Below, in pieces: positions 7,882 to 15,472 of a stretch of DNA of 15,525 nt (the first letter of the stretch is position 1; every line of letters starts with the position of its first letter). The stretch comes from Glaciecola sp964418575 (GTDB lineage Bacteria > Pseudomonadota > Gammaproteobacteria > Enterobacterales > Alteromonadaceae), in NCBI GenBank assembly GCA_964418575.1, contig CAYQMI010000086.1:1-15525 (forward strand). Direction: 5' to 3'. The notes under the pieces were generated by a model that saw only the letters and a program-made list of their open reading frames with translations, was not told the origin of the DNA and did not search any database. Both the position numbers and the translations under genes were made by a program.

Positions 7882-7887
7882 GGAGGG
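7882..7887 (+). promoter_or_regulatory. Ribosome binding site of astB, decides the start
   Basis: GGAGGG ends 6 nt before the ATG at 7894 and only 3 nt before a GTG at 7891. This spacing favours the ATG. Confidence 0.8.
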
Positions 7888-7893
7888 TACGTG

Positions 7894-9234
7894 ATGAAAA
7901 CGGTAGAAGCAAATTTTGATGGCTTAGTCGGTCCTACACACAATTACGCAGGATTGTCTTATGGCAACGTGGCGTCTAAGTCGAATGCTAATGCTACAAG
8001 CAATCCTAAACAAGCTGCATTGCAAGGTTTAGATAAGATGAAAGCCCTTGCAGATATGGGGATGATTCAAGGCATACTAGCACCGCAAGAACGCCCCGAT
8101 GTATATGCGCTCAGACGCCTTGGCTTCAGGGGTAATGACGCAAAAGTTATGCAGGATGCGTATAAAACTGCACCGCATATATTTTTAGCCTGCTGCTCAG
8201 CCTCTAGCATGTGGACGGCTAACGCAGCGACGGTTTCACCTAGTGCAGATACCAGCGATAATCGTATTCACTTTACCCCAGCAAATTTAACCAATAAATA
8301 CCATCGCTCATTAGAGCCTCAGGTAACGGGTAATATTCTAAAAGCCGTCTTTAATAACGAAAGTAGATTTGCCCATCATACGCACCTACCTGACAACGAC
8401 CATTTTGGCGATGAAGGTGCTGCAAACCACACGCGTTTATGCAAGGATTTTGGCGAGCAAGGTGTCGAATTTTTTGTATACGGCAAACATGCTTTTGATG
8501 ATAGTCAGCCAAGACCATCAAAATTTCCCGCGAGGCAAACCCTCGAGGCAAGTCAAGCAGTGGCAAGGCTGCATCAGCTAGACCCAAGCAAAACGGTATT
8601 TGCCCAGCAACACCCGGATGTTATTGACGCTGGCGTATTTCACAATGATGTTATTGCCGTGGGTAATCACAACGTTTTGTTTTATCATCAAGACGCGTTT
8701 TTACATACCGATAGTGTGCGCCACGATATTACGCGAGCGATGGGCAACAGTCAGTTTCATTTTATTGAAGTACCGCGCGATAAAGTCAGTGTGCAGGATG
8801 CAATAAAAAGTTATTTATTTAATACACAATTGATCACCTTGCCAAACGGTCAAATGGTGATTATTGCGCCAATGGAATGCCAGCAAAACCCTGCGGTAAA
8901 ACACTATTTAGACTGGCTTGTTGCTGCAAATAACCCCATATCAAAGGTACACTTTTTTGATGTTAAACAAAGTATGCAGAATGGCGGCGGCCCAGCGTGC
9001 CTGCGTTTACGCGTTGTATTAAGCCCAGAAGAGCAACAAGCGGTTAACCCTGCAGCGCTTATTAACGATGCGAAGTTCATGCAGTTGCAAGATTGGGTAC
9101 ACAAACACTACCGTGATGAGCTGCATGCTGACGATTTAGTTGACCCGCAGCTACTTAATGAATCTCGCACTGCACTCGATGAACTCACCCAGCTCTTGGG
9201 TCTTGGTTCGGTCTACCCTTTTCAACAGTGCTAG
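7894..9234 (+). CDS. astB: N-succinylarginine dihydrolase
   Basis: AstB catalyses the second step of the arginine succinyltransferase pathway: N2-succinylarginine and two waters give N2-succinylornithine, two ammonia and CO2. The pathway ends in glutamate and succinate. The 446 residues match E. coli AstB throughout. Counted from the ATG, the catalytic triad is E174 in GDEGAANH, H250 in GVFHNDVIAV and C369 in GGGPACLRLRVVL, against E174, H248 and C365 in E. coli. The C-terminal LGLGSVYPFQ is also conserved. The GTG three bases upstream could also serve but fits the Shine-Dalgarno less well. Unlike the E. coli astCADBE operon, no other ast gene is adjacent here: astB has its own promoter and terminator, so the other enzymes must be encoded elsewhere. 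Confidence 0.97.
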   Translation: MKTVEANFDGLVGPTHNYAGLSYGNVASKSNANATSNPKQAALQGLDKMKALADMGMIQGILAPQERPDVYALRRLGFRGNDAKVMQDAYKTAPHIFLACCSASSMWTANAATVSPSADTSDNRIHFTPANLTNKYHRSLEPQVTGNILKAVFNNESRFAHHTHLPDNDHFGDEGAANHTRLCKDFGEQGVEFFVYGKHAFDDSQPRPSKFPARQTLEASQAVARLHQLDPSKTVFAQQHPDVIDAGVFHNDVIAVGNHNVLFYHQDAFLHTDSVRHDITRAMGNSQFHFIEVPRDKVSVQDAIKSYLFNTQLITLPNGQMVIIAPMECQQNPAVKHYLDWLVAANNPISKVHFFDVKQSMQNGGGPACLRLRVVLSPEEQQAVNPAALINDAKFMQLQDWVHKHYRDELHADDLVDPQLLNESRTALDELTQLLGLGSVYPFQQC

Positions 9235-9272
9235 GTCTCTTTAATTTTTATTTAGAGCTCATTTAAAGCAAA

Positions 9273-9299
9273 AAAAAGCCCGAATAATTCGGGCTTTTT
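9273..9299. terminator. Two-way intrinsic terminator between astB and the Ig lipoprotein gene
   Basis: AAAAAGCCCGAA, loop TAA and TTCGGGCTTTTT form a 12-bp stem with an A-run before it and a T-run after. It sits 38 bp past the astB stop and 26 bp past the stop of the opposing lipoprotein gene, so it serves both. Confidence 0.93.
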
Positions 9300-9325
9300 A
9301 TTATGTGCTAATTTCCATTTTCAAA

Positions 9326-11866
9326 TTAATCTGTCACGCGACAATCAGGCAATACGCCGAATGGATTTGCCGGAGGCGGATTTGTCTCTTCTGTTAAATC
9401 ATCAGAAGCAACGCTTAGGCCATATAGTTGAGTCTCAGATGACTCGGTACCTGCTGTCTGACCGTTTACGCCAAGTAGGACGTTTACCCAACCGCCAAAC
9501 TGCTTCGCGTATCTCACTTCAATGGTCGCCTGACCGTTTGCATCGGTCTGAGTTACCCCATCTTTAAAGCTTACTACGGCCACATTTCCTGGCGTTAACT
9601 GTCCATCGCCATTGATATCTTCTCCAGGCGCAGGTGTTACGTCTAATCGCCCATTGCCATTGCTATCTTCACTATTACATACATGAACCGGCTCATATTC
9701 TTGAGGGTCAGTGTTTGGAATGGCAATACCCGCACGGTAGTAAATTTGTGCGTCGTCATTCCATATCCACTGCCCTTTTATGTATGCATTAAGCCCTGGA
9801 GGAGTAACATTTGCCGTTAGTGATGCACCTTCAATAGGTCTGCCCGCAGCATCTGTTACAAAGACTGCAAACTCTTTTATGTAAGAAGACTGGTCAGGAG
9901 AAATAATTTCGTTGCCTGTACCAATTGAAATATCAAAAGCGCGATCGCCTACCGTTAACTCCGTGAATGCGCTTACACCATCGCTTAACGCTTCAATTGA
10001 AACACCGTTGATTTCACTGACTGCATTGGAGGTATATACCGTAGATGCAATACCATTACTGTCTGTAATTGCAGTATTTGGTGAAATACTACCGCCTGTT
10101 GAATCAGACAATATACTGAAGTTAACTACCTTACCTTTAATAAGGTTACCCACACTGTCTCGCAGAACAGCTGTGATCGTAGCAGTTTGAGCTTCTGGAC
10201 CGATTATGTCTGGTGTGGCATCAACAAAAATACTATCGACTACCGAAGCGATGAATTCAACCTCGCCACGCGCGGTAACTTCTGCGCCATTGCCGTCTGT
10301 GCCTATTGCTGAAATAGATGCTGGGCCAGCAAACGCAGAGCGAATTGATACAGTTGCGATACCATTGGCATCTGTCGCAACAGTATTAGGCGTTGCTGCT
10401 GCACCGCCACTAATTGTGCCGCGAGACGAGGTCACCGTAACGTTTCCATTGGCGAATGCTTGGCCATTTTTAAACCAACGTAAACGTAATGGATGATCTG
10501 TATTCAATGCTAAACCTTCAGTCGGTAAGGCTTGAAAGCTAAAATCGTCTTGCTGAACGTTAATCGTAAAATTAGTAGATGCATTCAAGGCTGAAGCACT
10601 GATGCTAGCAACGCCTGACTCAGTCGCTGTGTATACGACAGTAACCTGACCATTTGCGTTTGTAATGGGGTTTGCGTTGTCTAACGTGCCTCTATTGGTG
10701 CTTACTGCAACCGCTTGACCAGCAATACCATTACCGTCTGAGTCTGAAAGCAGTATAGTAATTGGCGCAGAATCCCCTAAAATAACAGAGCTTGCGCCAT
10801 TTATATTGACTTCAGTGCCAACAACACTGATGTTTAATGTTTCATTAAGGTCACCCGAAGTCGCTGCAACTTCAATAACGCGATTTTCTGGGTTATTTCT
10901 TGTGGTCAATATAGCTCTTGCTGTTCCATCGTCGCCAGACTCAGCGCTAACCACAGTGAGTGATGCGTTTTGGTTAGCAGAAAACGTTACTGGGATACCA
11001 GATAATAATATGTTTTCTTCGCTTTTAAGTACCGCAATTAGTTCAATGTTATCAGTACCGCTAGATGCTAGCTGAGTGGTGCTTGCAAATAATTCTAAAG
11101 AAAACGCTCCCTGCTGCGCAGCGCCCGATGATTCAAAACCAATCGTGTCCGACACATCTTCGATGGTTGCCGTAACTGTGCCACTACCCGATGATTCACC
11201 TACAAATAAATCAATTTGAGCCACACCGTCTTCATTTGTTAGCGCAGTACCAGTGTCATTTTCAAATGACGCTAAGGATTCTTCGCTGATTTCAAATGAC
11301 ACAACAACATTCGTCACCGGGCTACCAGTTTCGTCAGTCACTCTTGCCTCTAATGTCAAAGGAGCGCCATCGGAAAGCTGCGTTCCACTGGCACTTAACT
11401 CTAGCACTATGAAGTCTTCAGCAGTGCTGCCTGTGGCGTTAAATCCAACTGACGCATTTGCCTCGTCAGAATAGCTTGCCGTGACCGTACCGCTGCCAGA
11501 CAACTCGCCTACTAATAAAGTGATTTGTGCAACACCATTCGCGTCGGTTAGTGCTGTAGCAGTGTCGTTACCGAAACGCGCTAAACCAGTATCGCTGAGC
11601 GAAAAATTAATTAGAGCACCTGATAGTGCATTGCCGTCTGAAGTCGCTGTAACGCGCACGGTGAGAGGAACATCCTCAGAAAGTTCAGACTGGGCTTCGC
11701 CATTAGCATCGACAATGTCAATTGCCAGCTCTATTACTGCTGTAGGTGTTGGATCGGGCGTGCCAGGCGTACCAGAATCTTCACGTTCTAAAGACCCGCC
11801 TCCGCCACATGCAGCGATGAGCCACGTTAATGTGAATAACCAAAATATGCGTGTTACCTGTTTCAT
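9326..11866 (-). CDS. Ig-like repeat lipoprotein (bacterial Ig / invasin-type domains)
   Basis: I cannot name a specific family for this 846-residue predicted surface lipoprotein. The N-terminus is a lipoprotein signal with lipobox LIAAC and Cys20, followed by Gly, so no Asp retention signal and probable outer-membrane sorting. After a Gly/Pro/Thr-rich linker (21-42) come about seven beta-rich repeats of 90-105 residues. These begin near 45, 150, 254, 351, 441, 543 and 655, most with a T(D/N)xNGxA(Q/T)-type motif typical of Big_1 domains. The last unit carries two Asp/Asn-rich loops (734-742 and 750-757) resembling calcium-binding loops, plus C730 and C842 as the only cysteines after Cys20. 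A role in adhesion or matrix building is possible but unproven. The ATG has an AAGGTAG ribosome site, and the neighbours are unrelated. Confidence 0.85.
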   Translation of the reverse strand: MKQVTRIFWLFTLTWLIAACGGGGSLEREDSGTPGTPDPTPTAVIELAIDIVDANGEAQSELSEDVPLTVRVTATSDGNALSGALINFSLSDTGLARFGNDTATALTDANGVAQITLLVGELSGSGTVTASYSDEANASVGFNATGSTAEDFIVLELSASGTQLSDGAPLTLEARVTDETGSPVTNVVVSFEISEESLASFENDTGTALTNEDGVAQIDLFVGESSGSGTVTATIEDVSDTIGFESSGAAQQGAFSLELFASTTQLASSGTDNIELIAVLKSEENILLSGIPVTFSANQNASLTVVSAESGDDGTARAILTTRNNPENRVIEVAATSGDLNETLNISVVGTEVNINGASSVILGDSAPITILLSDSDGNGIAGQAVAVSTNRGTLDNANPITNANGQVTVVYTATESGVASISASALNASTNFTINVQQDDFSFQALPTEGLALNTDHPLRLRWFKNGQAFANGNVTVTSSRGTISGGAAATPNTVATDANGIATVSIRSAFAGPASISAIGTDGNGAEVTARGEVEFIASVVDSIFVDATPDIIGPEAQTATITAVLRDSVGNLIKGKVVNFSILSDSTGGSISPNTAITDSNGIASTVYTSNAVSEINGVSIEALSDGVSAFTELTVGDRAFDISIGTGNEIISPDQSSYIKEFAVFVTDAAGRPIEGASLTANVTPPGLNAYIKGQWIWNDDAQIYYRAGIAIPNTDPQEYEPVHVCNSEDSNGNGRLDVTPAPGEDINGDGQLTPGNVAVVSFKDGVTQTDANGQATIEVRYAKQFGGWVNVLLGVNGQTAGTESSETQLYGLSVASDDLTEETNPPPANPFGVLPDCRVTD

Positions 11867-12008
11867 GTTGCTACCTTGTCTTTAGTAGTTGACAGAACTG
11901 CTCTTGCGCAAAGCTGACATTGTAAATTAAAAATCGGTTTAGCTTTTGCTATATCCTTGCTAATCTTCAGGACCTTAGGACACATAATCACAATAAAAAG
12001 GTCGTCTT
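11867..12008. other. Divergent spacer between lipoprotein and symporter genes
   Basis: This 142-bp spacer must hold promoters in both directions. The symporter has a clear AAAAAGG ribosome site at 11995-12001. A perfect TTGACA stands at 11889-11894 (plus strand) without a matching -10, and on the minus strand TACAAT is a fair -10 for the lipoprotein gene without a matching -35. I see no operator that I can name. Confidence 0.5.
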
Positions 12009-13343
12009 ATGTCTCAAGACAAACAAAAATCGCATTTAACCTTAAAAATACTTATCGGCATGATAACCGGAATCGTTATAGGTGCTTTATTACAAATGAT
12101 ATTTGATGATAGCGGAGATCGCATCTTCAATATATTTGGAATGGCATTTTCTACGTATGGTTTTTTTGTCGATGGTATATTTAACATTGGTGGAACTATT
12201 TTCATAAACAGCCTAAAGATGCTCGTCGTGCCTTTGGTCTTTGTGTCGCTTGTATGCGGCGTAAGTAGCTTGTCTGATCCATCAAAATTAGGCCGTTTAG
12301 GTGGAAAATCGGTAGGATTATACGTGTTAACTACCTGTATTGCAGTAACTTTTGCGTTAATTATGGCTTTATTGGTAAAACCAGGCGAAGGATTTGTTAT
12401 ACAGACAGATGCGACATTTGCGCCGAGTCAGGCTCCAGGCTTAGCTCAGGTAATAATCGACATGTTTCCATCTAACCCGATCAATGCCATGGCAGAGGGT
12501 AATATGCTGCAAATTATCGTGTTTGCAGTGTTAGTTGGCATCGCGATTTCTAAGTGTGGAGACAATGGCCTAAAAGTACAAAAAGCCTTCGAAATGGTCA
12601 ACGATGTGATTATGAAAATTGTTCTGATCATCATGGCTCTAGCGCCATATGGTGTCTTTTTCCTTATGGCTAAACTTGCTGCGACGACCGACCTTGCGGC
12701 ATTTGGCAGCATTTTAAAGTATTTTTTCTTGGTTTTCTTCTTGCTGATTGCTCACGCCTTAATCACCTATCCTACGTTGTTGGTCACGCTTGCACGACTC
12801 AACCCCATTACTTTATTAATAAAAATGAAAGACACTGCAATTTTTGCGTTTAGCTCCTCTAGTAGCAGCGCTACCTTGCCAATCACTTTAAATACAGCGC
12901 AAAGGCGTTTGGGCGTGGACCGAAGCGTAGCCTCTTTTACCATTCCCTTGGGCGCAACCATCAACATGGATGGCACTGCAATAATGCAAGGCGTAGCCAC
13001 CGTGTTTATTGCTCAAGTATACGGCGTTGATTTATCTACCACCGATTTGCTTATGGTGGTTCTTACCGCCACACTTGCTTCAATTGGCACCGCTGGTGTG
13101 CCCGGTGTGGGCCTAATTATGCTTGCCATGGTGCTACAGCAAGTAAACTTGCCCATTGAAGGAATTGCCTTGATTATCGGTATAGACCGCTTGTTAGATA
13201 TGACGCGAACCGTGGTTAACGTAACCGGTGACTGCACCGTAGCAACGATAGTGGCAAAGTCTGAAGGAGTATTAGACGAAGAAATCTACAACTCTGACCC
13301 CTTCGATGACGACACGCCAGATAGCGCTAAAGCAAAGGCTTAA
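12009..13343 (+). CDS. Sodium:dicarboxylate/acidic amino acid symporter (DAACS, GltP/GltPh family)
   Basis: This 444-residue inner-membrane protein belongs to the glutamate transporter family, trimeric elevator carriers that couple uptake to sodium or protons. Its landmarks follow the GltPh order: the serine-rich hairpin 1 motif SSSSSSATLP (282-291), NMDGT in TM7 (319-323), hairpin 2 GTAGVPG (360-366), and TM8 DRLLDMTRTVVNVTGD (393-408). R400 corresponds to GltPh R397, which holds the side-chain carboxylate of aspartate or glutamate, and D397 to D394, which holds the amino group. This favours glutamate or aspartate over neutral amino acids, though C4-dicarboxylates remain possible. NMDGT and the TM8 aspartate suggest sodium coupling. 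The tail from about 421 is acidic and cytoplasmic. The ATG follows an AAAAAGG ribosome site at 7 nt spacing. The gene stands alone and converges on lolE. Confidence 0.92.
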   Translation: MSQDKQKSHLTLKILIGMITGIVIGALLQMIFDDSGDRIFNIFGMAFSTYGFFVDGIFNIGGTIFINSLKMLVVPLVFVSLVCGVSSLSDPSKLGRLGGKSVGLYVLTTCIAVTFALIMALLVKPGEGFVIQTDATFAPSQAPGLAQVIIDMFPSNPINAMAEGNMLQIIVFAVLVGIAISKCGDNGLKVQKAFEMVNDVIMKIVLIIMALAPYGVFFLMAKLAATTDLAAFGSILKYFFLVFFLLIAHALITYPTLLVTLARLNPITLLIKMKDTAIFAFSSSSSSATLPITLNTAQRRLGVDRSVASFTIPLGATINMDGTAIMQGVATVFIAQVYGVDLSTTDLLMVVLTATLASIGTAGVPGVGLIMLAMVLQQVNLPIEGIALIIGIDRLLDMTRTVVNVTGDCTVATIVAKSEGVLDEEIYNSDPFDDDTPDSAKAKA

Positions 13344-13374
13344 GGCTAAACTCTAGGGCGCGTGCACAGTCAGT

Positions 13375-14601
13375 TTAATGTAAATGAGCAGCAGGTCGAA
13401 CCCCTGCTGCTTTTGCGGCTGGATAAAGCGTTGCAATAACGCTAATCACAATGGCTATGAAATACGTAAGAAGCACGTCACTAAGCATCAAGTCAGAGGG
13501 AATACTGCTGGTAAAATACACCCCCGCATCCAAGAGCTGAACACCTAACACGCCCTCGATAAACTCAATGATTTGCGGCAAATAAGCGCCAAGTAAACAA
13601 CCTATTGCACTGCCAATTGTTGCGCCAAAAAAGCCGCTGTACAGGCCTTTACACACAAAAATCATCTTAATTTGAGAATCAGTTGTTCCCATGGTTTTTA
13701 AAATCGCTATTTCGCGACTTTTCTCGCGAACCGACATAACCAAAGACGATACGATATTAAAGCTTGCAACACTTATCACTAGAATAAGCACGATGTATAT
13801 CACCGTGCGCACGAGTTTTATGTCTTGGTATAAATGCCCGTGGGTGCGGGTCCAGTCAGACATAAACACCGCTTGGTCAAATTCCCATCCGTATTTGCGT
13901 ATGACCGAATAAGCATCAAATGGGTCGTGCATATGAAGTTCGTAGTGCGTTACTGCATTTTCAAGCGCTAGCATGTCAGCAAGGGTGTTTGCGTCGGTAA
14001 CACCAATAAAGCTATCTAATTCACCGCCTATATTTACCTCACCAACGACGGTTAGCCAAGTGGCTACCGAAAGTTGAAATGATAAGTCTTCAGTAACCTT
14101 TGGCAATAAAACCTGCACGCTATCACCAATCTCTAAGGATAAACTTTTCATTATTTGGCTGCCCAAAACAATGGAATTAGCCTGACTGAGGAGTTCATAA
14201 TCAAAATAAGGGGAAAGCTTTTGTTGGTAGTAGTCTTGCCCAATACCAATAAGCTCTAAAGACTTAATCTGCTTACCCTTTTGCAACAAGCCTGAAGCTT
14301 TATTTAACGCGAATGCATATTCAACCAAAGGGTCATTTCGCATGGCGCTTAAGGTCGCAGATTCAGGTCGAATGCCGGTAGGTTCAGCGCTTATAAACTC
14401 TGCATGAGGCACTACGTTGAGTAAGTTATTGCGTAATTCGCGCTCAAATCCATTCATCACCGACAGCAATAAAATTAGGGCGGCGCAGCCCAAACCAACG
14501 CCAAAGGTTGAGGACTTCGAAACAAACGAAATATAGGCATCTTGTTGCTTAGACTGTTGGAAACGACGTGCAACAAAACGGACGAAAGGCGTAAATAACA
14601 C
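13375..14601 (-). CDS. lolE: Lipoprotein-releasing ABC transporter permease, LolE type (LolC/E family)
   Basis: This is a membrane subunit of the LolCDE machine, which pulls outer-membrane lipoproteins from the inner membrane and passes them to LolA. The 408 residues show TM1 at about 32-50, a large periplasmic domain to about 262, then three TM segments near 264-290, 313-340 and 373-395. Conserved stretches are MNGFEREL (49-56), the cytoplasmic coupling segment REKSREIAILKTMG (292-305) and LYPAAKAA (392-399). NVVPHAEF and GHLYQDIKLVRTVIY resemble E. coli LolE more than LolC. The start is GTG, two bases after the lolD stop, with GGAGG 10 nt upstream; the first in-frame ATG is inside TM1 and too late. 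Because lolC is not next to lolD, this protein may pair with a distant LolC or work as a LolF-like homodimer. Confidence 0.9.
   Translation of the reverse strand: MLFTPFVRFVARRFQQSKQQDAYISFVSKSSTFGVGLGCAALILLLSVMNGFERELRNNLLNVVPHAEFISAEPTGIRPESATLSAMRNDPLVEYAFALNKASGLLQKGKQIKSLELIGIGQDYYQQKLSPYFDYELLSQANSIVLGSQIMKSLSLEIGDSVQVLLPKVTEDLSFQLSVATWLTVVGEVNIGGELDSFIGVTDANTLADMLALENAVTHYELHMHDPFDAYSVIRKYGWEFDQAVFMSDWTRTHGHLYQDIKLVRTVIYIVLILVISVASFNIVSSLVMSVREKSREIAILKTMGTTDSQIKMIFVCKGLYSGFFGATIGSAIGCLLGAYLPQIIEFIEGVLGVQLLDAGVYFTSSIPSDLMLSDVLLTYFIAIVISVIATLYPAAKAAGVRPAAHLH
13387..13414 (+). terminator. Candidate symporter terminator inside the lolE coding end
   Basis: AGCAGCAGG (13387-13395) and CCTGCTGCT (13403-13411) form a perfect 9-bp, GC-rich stem with a 7-nt loop, followed on the plus strand by TTT before a G. 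It lies 43 bp after the symporter stop but inside the last codons of the opposing lolE gene. The T-run is short (four T counting the last stem base), and on the minus strand none follows, so it would act only for the symporter. Confidence 0.5.
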
Positions 14602-14603
14602 GC

Positions 14604-15284
14604 TTACATTGCCTCCAGTTTGCCCTGCTTTAAAAACAAGGTGCGATCTAACTTTTCAGCCAAGCTTTGATCGTGAGTAACAATAATAAAGGTGGTCTCA
14701 AGCTCTTGGTTTATGCTTTGAATTAGCTCAAATATTTGTGCTGAATTCAGTGCATCTAAATTACCGGTGGGTTCATCCGCCATAATGATTTTGGGCGAAT
14801 TCACCAAAGCGCGTGCAATAGCCACACGCTGTCGCTCGCCGCCAGAAAGCTGCGCCGGTTTATGTTGCAGTCGATGCGATAAGCCTACCCTTTCAAGTAC
14901 CTGAGCGGCCTTCTCCAATGCATCGGATTTATTAGTATGACTTATCAATAAGGGCATAGCGACGTTCTCTTGCGCGCTAAACTCAGGCAATAAATGGTGA
15001 AACTGATAGACAAAACCTAAATTCTGATTACGAAAAGCTGCTTGTTTTTTTGCTGTCAGTTGATTTAAACACTGGTCTTGAAAATAGATTTCGCCGCTGT
15101 CTGGTTGATCCAGAGTGGCGAGAATATGCAGCAGCGTGCTTTTGCCCGAGCCAGAACTACCGAGAATGGCTAACGTTTCGCCTTGCGATACTGAAATACT
15201 CACGTCGTGAAGAATGTGAATTCGAGATTCTGCATCGGTAAATGACTTGGAAATGGATTCACAGCGAAGAAGGGGTGCAGACAT
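14604..15284 (-). CDS. lolD: Lipoprotein-releasing system ATP-binding protein LolD
   Basis: LolD is the cytoplasmic ATPase that powers lipoprotein extraction by the Lol permease. From the ATG at 15284 it is 226 residues (E. coli 233) and complete: Walker A GSSGSGKST (42-50), Q-loop Q94 within FVYQFHHLLPEF, the LolD-typical stretch ENVAMPLLI (106-114), signature LSGGERQRVAIARAL (146-160), Walker B IIMADE (166-171) with E171, and switch H204. The frame extends upstream to a GTG at 15323, but those 13 residues have no family match and would lie in the candidate promoter, so I prefer 15284 even though no clear Shine-Dalgarno precedes it. The lolE start follows two bases after the stop, indicating an operon. 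Confidence 0.95.
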   Translation of the reverse strand: MSAPLLRCESISKSFTDAESRIHILHDVSISVSQGETLAILGSSGSGKSTLLHILATLDQPDSGEIYFQDQCLNQLTAKKQAAFRNQNLGFVYQFHHLLPEFSAQENVAMPLLISHTNKSDALEKAAQVLERVGLSHRLQHKPAQLSGGERQRVAIARALVNSPKIIMADEPTGNLDALNSAQIFELIQSINQELETTFIIVTHDQSLAEKLDRTLFLKQGKLEAM

Positions 15285-15314
15285 AAAATACCGAAAATAA
15301 CGAAAACAGGCTCT

Positions 15315-15343
15315 AGTGTACACCTAAGCGTATGAATGCCCAA
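15315..15343 (-). promoter_or_regulatory. Candidate lolD promoter
   Basis: On the minus strand, TTGGGC (15343-15338) and TACACT (15320-15315) are 17 bp apart, matching three and four of six consensus bases. Transcription would start around 15305, about 20 nt before the ATG. The match is modest; read-through from the tRNA genes is the alternative. Confidence 0.3.
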
Positions 15344-15375
15344 AGAAAACATAGAATAGAAATAAGATAAAGAAA

Positions 15376-15452
15376 TGGCGGAGTGGACGGGACTCGAACC
15401 CGCGACCCCCGGCGTGACAGGCCGGTATTCTAACCAACTGAACTACCACTCC
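15376..15452 (-). tRNA. tRNA-Asp (anticodon GTC)
   Basis: The 77-nt minus-strand sequence begins GGAGTGGTAGTTCAGTTGG and ends with the encoded CCA. The acceptor stem GGAGTGG pairs with CCACTCC, the T arm contains GGTTCGAGTCC, and the anticodon GTC lies at 15418-15416 in the loop C-T-GTC-A-C. It delivers aspartate at GAC and GAU codons. It is the downstream member of a tandem pair, and no hairpin terminator follows before lolD. Confidence 0.97.
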
Positions 15453-15472
15453 AATGGTAGATTTAACATGAA

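Larger units (their letters stand above)
7576..7893. other. topA-astB divergent intergenic region (318 bp)
   Basis: This AT-rich divergent control region includes the run TATATATATTTAT near 7696-7710. The astB side has a good sigma70 promoter at 7764-7791. On the topA side the best I can find is a weak candidate with ATGACA at 7636-7631 and TATAAG at 7611-7606 on the minus strand, whose 19-bp spacer is long. No coding sequence is supported. Confidence 0.6.

Noticed and set aside
7891..7893. GTG start for astB
   Set aside because: It is only 3 nt from the GGAGGG; the ATG right after it has better spacing and matches the family N-terminus.
11889..11894. Perfect TTGACA as a symporter -35 box
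   Set aside because: Sequences 16-18 bp downstream (such as AGCTGA) do not resemble a -10.
15285..15323. N-terminal extension of LolD from GTG at 15323
   Set aside because: The extra 13 residues match nothing in the family, lack a good ribosome site and overlap the candidate promoter; the ATG at 15284 aligns with known LolD starts.
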